A program made the translations under genes and the position numbers. Of a stretch of DNA of 64,000 nucleotides, positions 8,582 through 16,682 are shown one piece after another. The notes below the pieces were generated by a model. The model did no database searches. It was given only the letters and a program-made list of their open reading frames with translations, and was not told the DNA's origin. This DNA comes from Rhizobium alarense (lineage in GTDB: Bacteria; Pseudomonadota; Alphaproteobacteria; Rhizobiales; Rhizobiaceae). Numbering within the stretch: the stretch's first letter is position 1; the number at the start of each line of letters is the position of its first letter. Location of the stretch: the NCBI RefSeq assembly GCF_021555155.1, contig NZ_JAKGBU010000009.1, positions 1-64,000 on the forward strand. The letters run 5' to 3'.

Positions 8582-9700
8582 ATGCAGCGCATCAAGTTCA
8601 TTGACCGCATGGCATCGGGCCGGGTCTCCCGTCGCGATATTCTGAAAAGCGCCGCGGCCTTTGGCGTGGGCGCGACCCTCATTCCAAAGCTCGGCCATGC
8701 CGCCGAAGTGCTGACCTGTCTCGAATGGACCGGGTACGACGCGCCGGAATATTTCGCACCCTACGTGGGAAAACACGGCTCCGGGCCGAATTTCTCGACC
8801 TTCGGCGGCGAAGAGGAAGCGCTTGCCAAGGTGCGCGCGGGCTTTGCGGCCGACGTCATGCACCCTTGCAACTATTCGGTCGGCCGCTTCGTCGAGGCCG
8901 GGCTGACGGTGCCGATCGACACCGCGCGATTGTCCAACTGGAAGGACGTCTTTCCCGCTCTCCAGAAAGCCGCGGGCGTCGTCGTTGACGGCAATGTGGT
9001 CATGGCGCCGGCCGATTGGGGCAATGCCAGCATCGCCTATCGACCGGATCTGATCGGCGACGCCTTCAAGGACGGCGAAACCTGGGGCATCTTCTATGAT
9101 GACGCCTTCGCCGGAAAGGTCTCGATGCTCGACGATCCTCTCGTCATCGCGATCGGCCAGATGGTCAAGGGCATGAGCTACAAGCAGGCCAATCTTCTTG
9201 TCGGAGAGGACCTCCAGGCCGCCAAGGCCTTCGGCGCAAAGGCGGTCAACAACAGCCGCTTCCTCTGGACCGACGCGACCGAGCTGCAGCAGGGCCTCGC
9301 CTCCGGCGAGATTGTCGCCGCCTATGCCTGGAACGACACTGTCAAGAACCTCAAGGATCAGGGCATCGAAGCGGTCTATGCCAAGCCGAAGGAGGGGTAT
9401 TTCACCTGGTTCTGCGGCATGACGCTTCTCAATTCCGGCAAGGCCGATGTGGCGCTCGCCTATGACTTCATCGATGCCTGGCTTTCGCCTGAAACCGGCA
9501 AGACATTGATCGACGGCTCCGGTTATGGCCATGCCAACATGAAATCCTTCGAGATCGCCGATCCGGAGGTCGTGAAGGCGATGGGCATCACCGACCCGGT
9601 CGAGCATATGAACAGCGCGATCCTGTTCGAGCCGCAGCCGAGCAATGTCGTCAACGAGCAGACCAAGGTGTGGGAGGAGATCAAGGCGCTGAAGCTCTGA
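8582..9700 (+). CDS. Extracellular solute-binding protein, PotD/spermidine-putrescine type
   Basis: The 372-residue protein begins with a twin-arginine-like leader (SRRDILKSAAAFG, cleavage near GHA-AEV). The mature part is of the PotD/IdiC kind: LECLEWTGYDAPEYF-like start, a GGEEEALAKVRAGFAADV segment and MAPADWGNASIAYRPD in the hinge region. GGAGGGGAG precedes the ATG. It is first of a four-gene operon with two permeases and an amidohydrolase, so the cargo may be an amide, hydantoin-like compound or polyamine derivative. The ligand is not determinable from sequence. Confidence 0.93.
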   Translation: MQRIKFIDRMASGRVSRRDILKSAAAFGVGATLIPKLGHAAEVLTCLEWTGYDAPEYFAPYVGKHGSGPNFSTFGGEEEALAKVRAGFAADVMHPCNYSVGRFVEAGLTVPIDTARLSNWKDVFPALQKAAGVVVDGNVVMAPADWGNASIAYRPDLIGDAFKDGETWGIFYDDAFAGKVSMLDDPLVIAIGQMVKGMSYKQANLLVGEDLQAAKAFGAKAVNNSRFLWTDATELQQGLASGEIVAAYAWNDTVKNLKDQGIEAVYAKPKEGYFTWFCGMTLLNSGKADVALAYDFIDAWLSPETGKTLIDGSGYGHANMKSFEIADPEVVKAMGITDPVEHMNSAILFEPQPSNVVNEQTKVWEEIKALKL

Positions 9701-9710
9701 GGCGTCCGGC

Positions 9711-10637
9711 ATGACGCTTCGAGCGCGCCAATCTGCCGCCATGCGGGCGCGGACGACCGCGGGCTACGGCCTGGTTGCGATCCTTGTGCTGATCCTGATC
9801 GCGCCGCTTCTGGCCCTGCTGGCGTTGAGCTTCTGGACGCAGACCGGCTTTTCCATCGACACGTCGCCGACGCTCGCAAACTACCGGAGCCTGATCGAGC
9901 CGGCGGACACGCCGACGGTCTATTTCGGTATTCCCTTTCATCTTGCCAATCCGGTGCCGGCGATCCTCCTCCTGAAGTCGCTCGTCATGTCCTTGACGGC
10001 GTCGGCGGCCGTCATCCTCGTCGCCTATCCGATGGCCTATTTCCTCGCCTTCCGGGTGACGGCATACAAGGTCGTCTGGCTGATCCTGATCACCATACCG
10101 TTCTGGACCAGCTATCTGCTCCGGGTCTTCGCCTGGAAGATCGTGCTCGGTTTCAACGGCGCCATCAATTCCGGGCTGATGAGCCTCGGCCTCATCGAGA
10201 AGCCACTGGAGTTCCTGCTCTACAACCCCGCTGCCGTCACGCTGACGCTGACCCATGCCTGGGTGACCTTCGCGGTCCTGCCCATCTATGTCTCGCTGGA
10301 GAAGATCGACCGCACGCTTCTCGAAGCCGCGACAGATCTCGGCGATAGCCGCTGGGCGCGTTTTTGGCGCATCACGCTGCCGCTGTCGCTGCCCGGCGTC
10401 GTCTCTGCGGCGCTGCTGGTTTTCATCCCGACGGTCGGCGACTATGTGACGCCGACGCTCGTCGGAGGACCGGGCGGCACAATGATCGGCAATGCGATCC
10501 AGACGCTGTTCTTCAAGCAGGACAACGCGCCGCTGGGAGCTGCCGTCGCCATCGTCATGATGCTGGTGATCGCCGCGCTCTGCCTGCTTTTCCTCTGGGC
10601 GATCGGCTACCGCAAGCTGCGCGAACGGAGCACCTGA
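9711..10637 (+). CDS. ABC transporter permease, PotB-like
   Basis: The 308-residue protein has about six membrane helices and the BPD_transp_1 EAA loop (LLEAATDLGDSRWARFWRIT near residue 205). This is followed by LPLSLPGVVSAALLVFIPTVGD, the usual PotB/PotC pattern. It starts 10 bp after the binding-protein gene. It pairs with the next permease to form the channel. The start codon context is weak, so an internal ATG at codon 11 is possible. Confidence 0.93.
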   Translation: MTLRARQSAAMRARTTAGYGLVAILVLILIAPLLALLALSFWTQTGFSIDTSPTLANYRSLIEPADTPTVYFGIPFHLANPVPAILLLKSLVMSLTASAAVILVAYPMAYFLAFRVTAYKVVWLILITIPFWTSYLLRVFAWKIVLGFNGAINSGLMSLGLIEKPLEFLLYNPAAVTLTLTHAWVTFAVLPIYVSLEKIDRTLLEAATDLGDSRWARFWRITLPLSLPGVVSAALLVFIPTVGDYVTPTLVGGPGGTMIGNAIQTLFFKQDNAPLGAAVAIVMMLVIAALCLLFLWAIGYRKLRERST

Positions 10638-10639
10638 AC

Positions 10640-11443
10640 ATGACGCACCGCTTTCGGTTCCTCAGCCTCTATGCCGTCCTGTTCCTGGTCTTCCTCTACG
10701 CGCCGGCCGCCCTGCTGCCGGTCTTTTCCTTCAACGACAGCACATTCGCGGTCTTTCCACTGAAGGCGTTCACCCTCAAGCACTACGAGGCGATGTTTGC
10801 CAATCTTTCGATGCTCGATGCGCTCAGGAACAGCATCGTCGTGGGCGTCATCGCCTCCGTCGCGGCGACCGCGATCGGCATCCCGCTCGCCATCGGCCTT
10901 GCCCGCAGGCTGCTGCCGGCAGGCAGCGTGTTGCTCGCGACGGTGATGCTTCCGCTCGTCGTACCCTCGATCATCTTTGCCGTCGCCTTTCTGGTCATCC
11001 TGGTCCGCATCCTGCAGGTCGATCTGTCCCTGTGGTCGATCACGATCGCTCATGTATTCCTGTGCCTGCCCTTCTCGGTCATGGTTTTGATGTCGCGCCT
11101 CGACGGGCTCGGCCGGAGCCTCGAGGAAGCGTCGCGCGACCTCGGCGAGACGGCACTCGGAACGTTTCGCCGCGTGACGTTGCCGCTCATCCTGCCGGCG
11201 GTGATTTCCAGCCTGCTCATGTGCTTCATCACCTCCTTCGACGAGTTCGTGCTGGCCTTCTTCCTCAGCGGCACGCAACCTACCCTGCCGGTCTTCCTCT
11301 ACGGCCAGCTCCGTTTTCCCAACAAGCTGCCGTCGATGCTGGCGCTCGGCTCGGTCATCCTCATCGTCTCGACCCTTCTCGTCATTCTCTCCGAAGTCAT
11401 TCGCCGGCGCGGCGTCGCCGGCGTGACAGCCGGGGACGCCTGA
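10640..11443 (+). CDS. ABC transporter permease, PotC-like
   Basis: The 267-residue permease has six predicted helices and an EAA loop (LEEASRDLGETALGTFRRVT). It ends with the family's TSFDEFVLAFFLSG and a last helix. The ATG at 10640 is 2 bp after the stop of the first permease, which argues for translational coupling. With the PotB-like partner it forms the membrane part of the importer. No ATP-binding gene follows, so the ATPase must come from elsewhere. Confidence 0.93.
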   Translation: MTHRFRFLSLYAVLFLVFLYAPAALLPVFSFNDSTFAVFPLKAFTLKHYEAMFANLSMLDALRNSIVVGVIASVAATAIGIPLAIGLARRLLPAGSVLLATVMLPLVVPSIIFAVAFLVILVRILQVDLSLWSITIAHVFLCLPFSVMVLMSRLDGLGRSLEEASRDLGETALGTFRRVTLPLILPAVISSLLMCFITSFDEFVLAFFLSGTQPTLPVFLYGQLRFPNKLPSMLALGSVILIVSTLLVILSEVIRRRGVAGVTAGDA

Positions 11444-11470
11444 CAATTCCGCGCAAGCAAAGGCCGCCCC

Positions 11471-13111
11471 ATGTCTCAGCCGGACCTCGTCATTCTGAAT
11501 GCTGCAATCGTTACCATGGACCCGCTGACGCCCTACGTCGAGGCACTGGCGGCGCGGGGCGGCAGGGTCGCCGCACTCGGAACGACAGAAGATATCCGGG
11601 CGCTCGCCGGCCCAGCGACGCGGATCGTCGACGCCGGCGGACGGCTCGTCCTGCCGGGTTTTCAGGACACCCACATTCACCTGCAGGATTCCGGTTACCA
11701 CTATGGCATGACCGCCAATCTCGACGACGCGCGCACGATTGCAGAGCTTCGATCCCTCCTCACCGCGTTTGCCGCAGGCAAGCCGGATGCGGCCTGGGTG
11801 AACGGCGTCGGCTGGTACACCGGCATCTTTACGGACCACAATCTGGACCGGCACGTGCTCGATACGGCCGTACCGGACCGCCCCTGTTTCATCCTCGCCT
11901 CCGACGGGCACAATGCCTGCATCAATACGAAGGCGATCGAAGCCGTCGGGCTCGCCAAGGGGGCGGCCGATCCGCTGAACGGTCATTTCGTTCTTGATGA
12001 ACACGGCGAACCCACGGGCATGCTGCACGAGAGCGCCGTCAACTGGGTCGAGGATCGCATGCCCGAGGTCACCGACGCGGACTATGCGGACGGCGTGCGG
12101 TTCGGCCAGACGCTCTGCAACCGGCATGGCATCACGGGCGTGCTCGACGCGCTCGTCGAGGAGCGCCACGCGCGCGTTTATCGCGGCCTTGCGGAGGCGG
12201 GTGAATTGACGGTCCGGATCGGCGCCACCGCCAAGGTCTTTCCGGAAGAGGCGACGGCCGATGCGCTCGCCCGGGTCGAGGCGCTGCGCCGCGAGAACCG
12301 GCTCGACATGTTCCGCATCCACTCGGCGAAGTTCTTCCTGGACGGTGTCATCGAAAACCGGACTGCCGCGATGCTGGAGGATTATTCCGATCCGACCGGC
12401 GGCAACGCACCGCTGATGTTCGGCTACGAGCAGGTCAGGGAGCTCTTCACCGTCTTCGATGCTGCGCGGTTCCAGATCCATGTGCACGTCATTGGCGATG
12501 GAGCCGTGCGTGCGGCGCTTGACGGGCTGGATGCCGCGAAGGCGGCGAACGGCCTGTGGCCGAGCCTGCACCAGATCGCCCATATCCAATGCATCGATCC
12601 GGCGGACATCCCGCGCTTTGCCGAACTCGGCGCGGTGGCCAACGTCCAGGCTCTTTGGGCGCGTCACGAACCGTCTGTCACCGATGTGGCGCTGCCGATG
12701 GTGGGCGAACAGCGCGGAAAATGGATGTATGCCTTCCGTTCGCTGATCGATGCCGGTGCGCTCCTTACGCTGTCGAGCGATTGGGGCGTCTCCACCCTCA
12801 ACCCCTTCCAGATCATGGAAACGGCGCTCACCCGCCAGCCGCCGCGCAGGAACGGCGACCACCCGGTCTTCCTGCCGCACGAGCGGCTGACCCGTGAGCA
12901 GTGCATCAAGGGTTACACGACCCATGCCGCCGCCTCCGCCTGGCGTGCAGAAACGACGGGTTCGCTGTCGATCGGAAAATTCGCCGACCTGATCGTCCTC
13001 GACCGGAACATCCTGACATGCGACCTCTACGACATCGGTGACACCGAGGTATTGCTGACGGTTCTCGGTGCCCGGGAAGTCCACCGCGCGGCGGCGTTCA
13101 CGACCCAGTGA
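11471..13111 (+). CDS. Amidohydrolase, YtcJ-like (amidohydrolase family 3)
   Basis: The 546-residue enzyme has the metal-binding DTHIHL motif (H68, H70) after an N-terminal beta-sandwich with LVLPGFQD. It then shows HVHVIGDGAVRAAL in the middle and a late LSSDWGVSTLNPFQ aspartate, ending with SIGKFADLIVLDRN. Members hydrolyse C-N bonds of amides or imides in the cytoplasm, with one or two zinc-type ions. It has no signal peptide and follows the PotC-like gene by 27 bp, so it probably acts on the imported solute. Substrate unknown. Confidence 0.92.
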   Translation: MSQPDLVILNAAIVTMDPLTPYVEALAARGGRVAALGTTEDIRALAGPATRIVDAGGRLVLPGFQDTHIHLQDSGYHYGMTANLDDARTIAELRSLLTAFAAGKPDAAWVNGVGWYTGIFTDHNLDRHVLDTAVPDRPCFILASDGHNACINTKAIEAVGLAKGAADPLNGHFVLDEHGEPTGMLHESAVNWVEDRMPEVTDADYADGVRFGQTLCNRHGITGVLDALVEERHARVYRGLAEAGELTVRIGATAKVFPEEATADALARVEALRRENRLDMFRIHSAKFFLDGVIENRTAAMLEDYSDPTGGNAPLMFGYEQVRELFTVFDAARFQIHVHVIGDGAVRAALDGLDAAKAANGLWPSLHQIAHIQCIDPADIPRFAELGAVANVQALWARHEPSVTDVALPMVGEQRGKWMYAFRSLIDAGALLTLSSDWGVSTLNPFQIMETALTRQPPRRNGDHPVFLPHERLTREQCIKGYTTHAAASAWRAETTGSLSIGKFADLIVLDRNILTCDLYDIGDTEVLLTVLGAREVHRAAAFTTQ

Positions 13112-13469
13112 TCTGTCGAAACGAAATCCTTTCCGCGGCGGCACACCTGTCGGAAGCGCCGATAACAAGCGATGCGACGGCGATAGAGATCGATGAAAAA
13201 TAGAAAAGTCAGTATTATTGACTTATGTTCGTTAAATCGATTGAAAATTATGTAAGCGTTGCAAAAAAGTTATGCCGCACTGCGAATTGATATTCGACTT
13301 AAGTCGAATATGTCCAGAATTATACAAGCCTGCGGCCTGCTTTTCGAAAGTTTCTACTCAATATGACGGCTTTGTCTCGCGAGACGTCCTTGCTATCGCG
13401 GGGGAAGTACAAAATAATATTCTCGGGATAAGGGCAAAGGGAACGCCCGCCCGAACTGGGAGGTAGACA
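13112..13469. promoter_or_regulatory. AT-rich control region upstream of the TRAP operon
   Basis: This 358-bp region holds no supported gene. From 13200 on it is strikingly AT-rich. It contains the inverted repeat AAGTCA-N7-TGACTT (13206-13224), which covers a -35-like TTGACT (13218-13223), and a perfect 22-bp palindrome (13290-13311, listed separately). GGGAGG lies just before the dctP start. I see no intrinsic terminator for the preceding amidohydrolase gene. Confidence 0.5.
13290..13311. repeat. Perfect 22-bp palindrome, candidate operator of the TRAP operon
   Basis: Each half reads ATATTCGACTT followed by its exact reverse complement, with no spacer. It lies about 160 bp upstream of dctP and about 70 bp downstream of the -35-like TTGACT. 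A regulator dimer site is the simplest reading. No regulator gene is adjacent. Confidence 0.6.
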
Positions 13470-14606
13470 ATGCACAATTCCGATCATGGAATCGTTTCGC
13501 GCCGTTCGTTTCTCACGAAGGGTGCACTGGCCGGTGGTGTCGCAGCTGCCGGAACGCTCGCGGCACCCGCCGTTCTGGCACAGGCTCCGCTCGTCATGAA
13601 GATGCAGACGTCGTGGCCGGCCTCGGATATCTGGATGGATTTCGCCCGCGAGTACACAACCCGCGTCGAAGCCATGTCCGGCGGCCGGCTGAAGGTGGAT
13701 CTCCTGCCGGCGGGTGCCGTCGTCGGTGCGTTCCAAGTGCTGGATGCCTGCAACGATGGCGTCATCGACGCCGCGCACTCGGTGCCGGTTTACTGGTATG
13801 GCAAGTCCAAGGCGGCCTCGCTCTTTGGCACGGGCCCTGTCTTCGGCGGTTCTGCAACGACCATGCTCGCCTGGTTCAACGGTGGCGGCGGCGCCGAATT
13901 CTACCGCGAGCTCACGCAGGATGTGCTCGGCCTCAACATCGTGGGCTTCCTCGGTTTTCCGATGTTCGCCCAGCCTTTCGGCTGGTTCAAGGGCGAGGTC
14001 AACACGGTCAGCGACATCCAAGGCTTCAAGTACCGCACCGTTGGTCTTGCGGCCGACCTGATGCAGGCGATGGGCATGTCGGTCGCCCAGCTTCCGGGCG
14101 GCGAAATCGTGCCGGCCATGGAGCGTGGCGTCATCGACGCCTTCGAGTTCAACAACCCGTCTTCCGACATGCGTTTCGGCGCCCAGGACGTGGCGAAGAA
14201 CTATTATCTGTCGTCCTATCACCAGGCATCGGAAAGCTTCGAGTTTCTGTTCAACAAGGATTTCTACGACGATCTCGAGCCGGATCTGCAGGCGATCCTG
14301 AAATATGGCGTCGAGGCGGCGTCGACGTCGAACACGGCGACGGCGATGAACAACTATTCGGCTGACCTGTTGAAACTGCAAAACGACAATGGCGTCAACG
14401 TTCGCCGGACGTCCAAGGAACTGCTCGATGCGCAGATCAAGGCCTGGGATGGCCTGATCACGGAACTCGAGAAAGACCCCTTCATGAAGAAGGTGCTGGA
14501 CAGCCAGCGCGCATGGGTCGAGCGCGTCACCTATTACGAACTGATGAACTCGCCGGACTACGCGCTCGCCTACGAGCACTATTTCCCCGGCAAGCTGAAG
14601 CTCTGA
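13470..14606 (+). CDS. TRAP transporter substrate-binding protein (DctP family, TakP-like)
   Basis: The 378-residue protein has a Tat-type leader (VSRRSFLTKGALAGG, cleavage near VLA-QAP) and the DctP fold. It resembles TakP-type 2-oxoacid binding proteins in VVGAFQVLDACNDGVIDAAH and in a VPVYWYGKSKAASLFGTGP stretch. It also carries the substrate-carboxylate arginine region KYRTVGLAADLMQAMG. It delivers a carboxylate-type ligand to the QM membrane proteins encoded next. The downstream amidase suggests an amide or amino-acid-like substrate. Confidence 0.94.
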   Translation: MHNSDHGIVSRRSFLTKGALAGGVAAAGTLAAPAVLAQAPLVMKMQTSWPASDIWMDFAREYTTRVEAMSGGRLKVDLLPAGAVVGAFQVLDACNDGVIDAAHSVPVYWYGKSKAASLFGTGPVFGGSATTMLAWFNGGGGAEFYRELTQDVLGLNIVGFLGFPMFAQPFGWFKGEVNTVSDIQGFKYRTVGLAADLMQAMGMSVAQLPGGEIVPAMERGVIDAFEFNNPSSDMRFGAQDVAKNYYLSSYHQASESFEFLFNKDFYDDLEPDLQAILKYGVEAASTSNTATAMNNYSADLLKLQNDNGVNVRRTSKELLDAQIKAWDGLITELEKDPFMKKVLDSQRAWVERVTYYELMNSPDYALAYEHYFPGKLKL

Positions 14607-14632
14607 GCCTGCACGACAAACCCCAATGCAGA

Positions 14633-14662
14633 GCCCGGCGGGAGTTTCCCGCCGGGCCTTTT
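14633..14662 (+). terminator. Intrinsic terminator/attenuator between dctP and dctQ
   Basis: An 11-bp perfect GC-rich stem (GCCCGGCGGGA, loop GTT, and its complement) is followed by CTTTT. It sits between the binding-protein and permease genes of one operon. Partial read-through would give more binding protein than permease, a common arrangement. Confidence 0.85.
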
Positions 14663-14685
14663 CGGCAAGAGAGAAGTTGGCTCAG

Positions 14686-15267
14686 ATGGTTTCCTTCATC
14701 CGTTTCGCAGACGCACTGTCGGCGTGGTTCGGCAAGGCATTCGCATGGCTGATCGTCCTTATGACCTTCGGCACCGCCTATGAGGTCTTTGTTCGCTATG
14801 TGCTGAACAGCCCGACACCCTGGGCGCTGGACGTCTCGTTCATCATGTACGGCGCACTTTTCATGATAGGCGGCGCCTACACGTTGTCGCGCGGCGGCCA
14901 TGTACGCGGCGACTTTCTCTATCGTCTCTGGCAGCCCAGAACGCAGGCGAAGGTTGATTTCGTCCTTTACCTGATTTTCTTCTTTCCGGGCATTACGGCA
15001 CTGGTTTTCGCCGGTTGGAAATACGCCTCGCGCTCCTGGCAATATGGCGAAGTGAGCGTGAACAGCCCCGCCGGCATTCCGATCTATCAGTTCAAGACGG
15101 TCATTGTCGCGGCGGGCCTCCTGCTCTTCGTGCAGGGGATCGCCCAGCTTTTCCGCTGTGTGCTGTGCATACGCACCGGCCACTGGCTGGAGGCCGAAGC
15201 AGATGTGGAGGAAACCGAAACGATCCTTATCCAGGAACACCAGCACGAGCAGGAGCCGCAGCGATGA
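14686..15267 (+). CDS. TRAP transporter small permease (DctQ)
   Basis: The 193-residue protein has four predicted membrane helices and DctQ landmarks such as FGTAYEVFVRYVLNSPTPWALDV-like text and GGAYTLSRGGHVRGD. I chose the ATG at 14686 because the earlier in-frame start at 14626 lies before the terminator hairpin. The C-terminus is acidic and histidine-rich (QEHQHEQEPQR). It overlaps dctM by 4 bp (ATGA). DctQ supports the large subunit in the inner membrane. Confidence 0.92.
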   Translation: MVSFIRFADALSAWFGKAFAWLIVLMTFGTAYEVFVRYVLNSPTPWALDVSFIMYGALFMIGGAYTLSRGGHVRGDFLYRLWQPRTQAKVDFVLYLIFFFPGITALVFAGWKYASRSWQYGEVSVNSPAGIPIYQFKTVIVAAGLLLFVQGIAQLFRCVLCIRTGHWLEAEADVEETETILIQEHQHEQEPQR

Positions 15268-16682
15268 CCGATCCCCAGGTGGCCCTCTTCATGCTGGGTC
15301 TGTTCATCTTCATCGTCTTCCTCGGATTTCCGATCGCCTTCAACCTCATGGCGCTCGGTATCGCCTTCGGCTACTACGCCTATTTCGATGCCGGTCGCAT
15401 GTGGCGCGCCTATGGTCGTCTCGACGAGACGGCGAGTTGGTGGGACAGCACGTCCCTCTGGCTGGAAGGTTTCGTCAACAACCGGATCTTCGACCTGTTC
15501 ATCAATCAGACATACACGGTCATGTCGAACGAGGTGCTGACGGCCGTCCCCCTCTTCCTCTTCATGGGCTACATCGTCGAACGCGCCAATATCGTCGACC
15601 GGCTGTTCACGACGCTCAACGTCGCCTCCAAGAACGTGCCCGGCTCCATGGGTGTCGCGGCTCTTGTTACCTGCGCGCTCTTCGCGACGGCGACCGGCAT
15701 CGTCGGCGCCGTGGTGACGCTGATGGGCCTGTTGGCGCTACCCGCCATGCTCAAGGCGCGCTACGACCAGTCCTTCGCCTCGGGCATCATCTGCGCCGGC
15801 GGCACGCTCGGCATCCTCATCCCGCCGTCGATCATGCTGATCGTCTACGCGGCGAGTTCCGGCGTCTCCATCGTCAAGCTCTATGCCGGCGCGCTGCTGC
15901 CGGGTTTCACGCTCGTCAGCCTCTATCTGATCTATGTGGTGACGCGCTCAATCCTCCAGCCGTCGGTCGCGCCGCGACCGACGTCCGAAGAAGTGCCGGA
16001 CGTTCCACTCGGCAAGCTGCTGTTCATGATCGCCACGTCGTTCTTCCCGCTCGCCTTCCTGATCCTCGCGGTGCTCGGTTCGATTCTCTTCGGCCTCGCC
16101 ACCCCGACGGAAGCAGCCTCGATCGGTGCGCTCGGCGGCATGGTGCTCGCCGTTGCCTATCGGGCGATGACCTGGCAGCGGCTGCGCGAGAGCGTGTATC
16201 TGACGGTGCGCACCACGGCGATGGTCTGCTGGCTCTTCGTCGGTTCCTACACGTTCTCCTCGGTCTTCTCCTATCTCGGCGGCGAGCAGATCATTTCGGA
16301 ATTCGTGCAGACGCTCGACTTAACGCCGTTCCAATTCCTGCTTCTCGCCCAGCTCATCATCTTCCTGCTCGGCTGGCCGCTCGAATGGTCGGAGATCATC
16401 ATCATCTTCGTGCCGATCTTCCTGCCGCTCCTGGTGCTCTTCAACATTGACCCGCTGTTCTTCGGCATCCTCGTGGCGCTCAACCTGCAGACTTCCTTCC
16501 TTACGCCACCCATGGCCATGTCGGCCTATTATCTTAAAGGGATAGCGCCGCCGGAGGTGCGGCTCACGCAGATCTTCTCGGGTGTCATGCCCTATGTCGG
16601 CATGGTCTTCATCGCAATGGCGCTGATATATGCCTTCCCGCAGATCGTCTTCTACCTGCCGGAGCAGCTCTATGCACGCTAG
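15264..16682 (+). CDS. TRAP transporter large permease (DctM)
   Basis: The 472-residue protein has about 12 membrane helices and the DctM hallmarks: LFLFMGYIVERANIVDRLF, FATATGIVGAVVTLMG, SGIICAGGTLGILIPPSI, and the late LQTSFLTPPMAMSAYYLKG. It is the ion-coupled transport subunit. It is translationally coupled to dctQ at its start and overlaps the amidase gene by 11 bp at its end. Confidence 0.95.
   Translation: MTDPQVALFMLGLFIFIVFLGFPIAFNLMALGIAFGYYAYFDAGRMWRAYGRLDETASWWDSTSLWLEGFVNNRIFDLFINQTYTVMSNEVLTAVPLFLFMGYIVERANIVDRLFTTLNVASKNVPGSMGVAALVTCALFATATGIVGAVVTLMGLLALPAMLKARYDQSFASGIICAGGTLGILIPPSIMLIVYAASSGVSIVKLYAGALLPGFTLVSLYLIYVVTRSILQPSVAPRPTSEEVPDVPLGKLLFMIATSFFPLAFLILAVLGSILFGLATPTEAASIGALGGMVLAVAYRAMTWQRLRESVYLTVRTTAMVCWLFVGSYTFSSVFSYLGGEQIISEFVQTLDLTPFQFLLLAQLIIFLLGWPLEWSEIIIIFVPIFLPLLVLFNIDPLFFGILVALNLQTSFLTPPMAMSAYYLKGIAPPEVRLTQIFSGVMPYVGMVFIAMALIYAFPQIVFYLPEQLYAR

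Noticed and set aside
10607-13168. An 853-codon open frame antisense to the PotC-like and amidohydrolase genes
   Set aside because: It mirrors the codon pattern of the real genes and has no ribosome-binding site or domain.
13272-13466. A 64-codon open frame upstream of dctP
   Set aside because: It runs through the 22-bp palindrome and the dctP ribosome-binding site, has no ribosome-binding site of its own, and resembles nothing.
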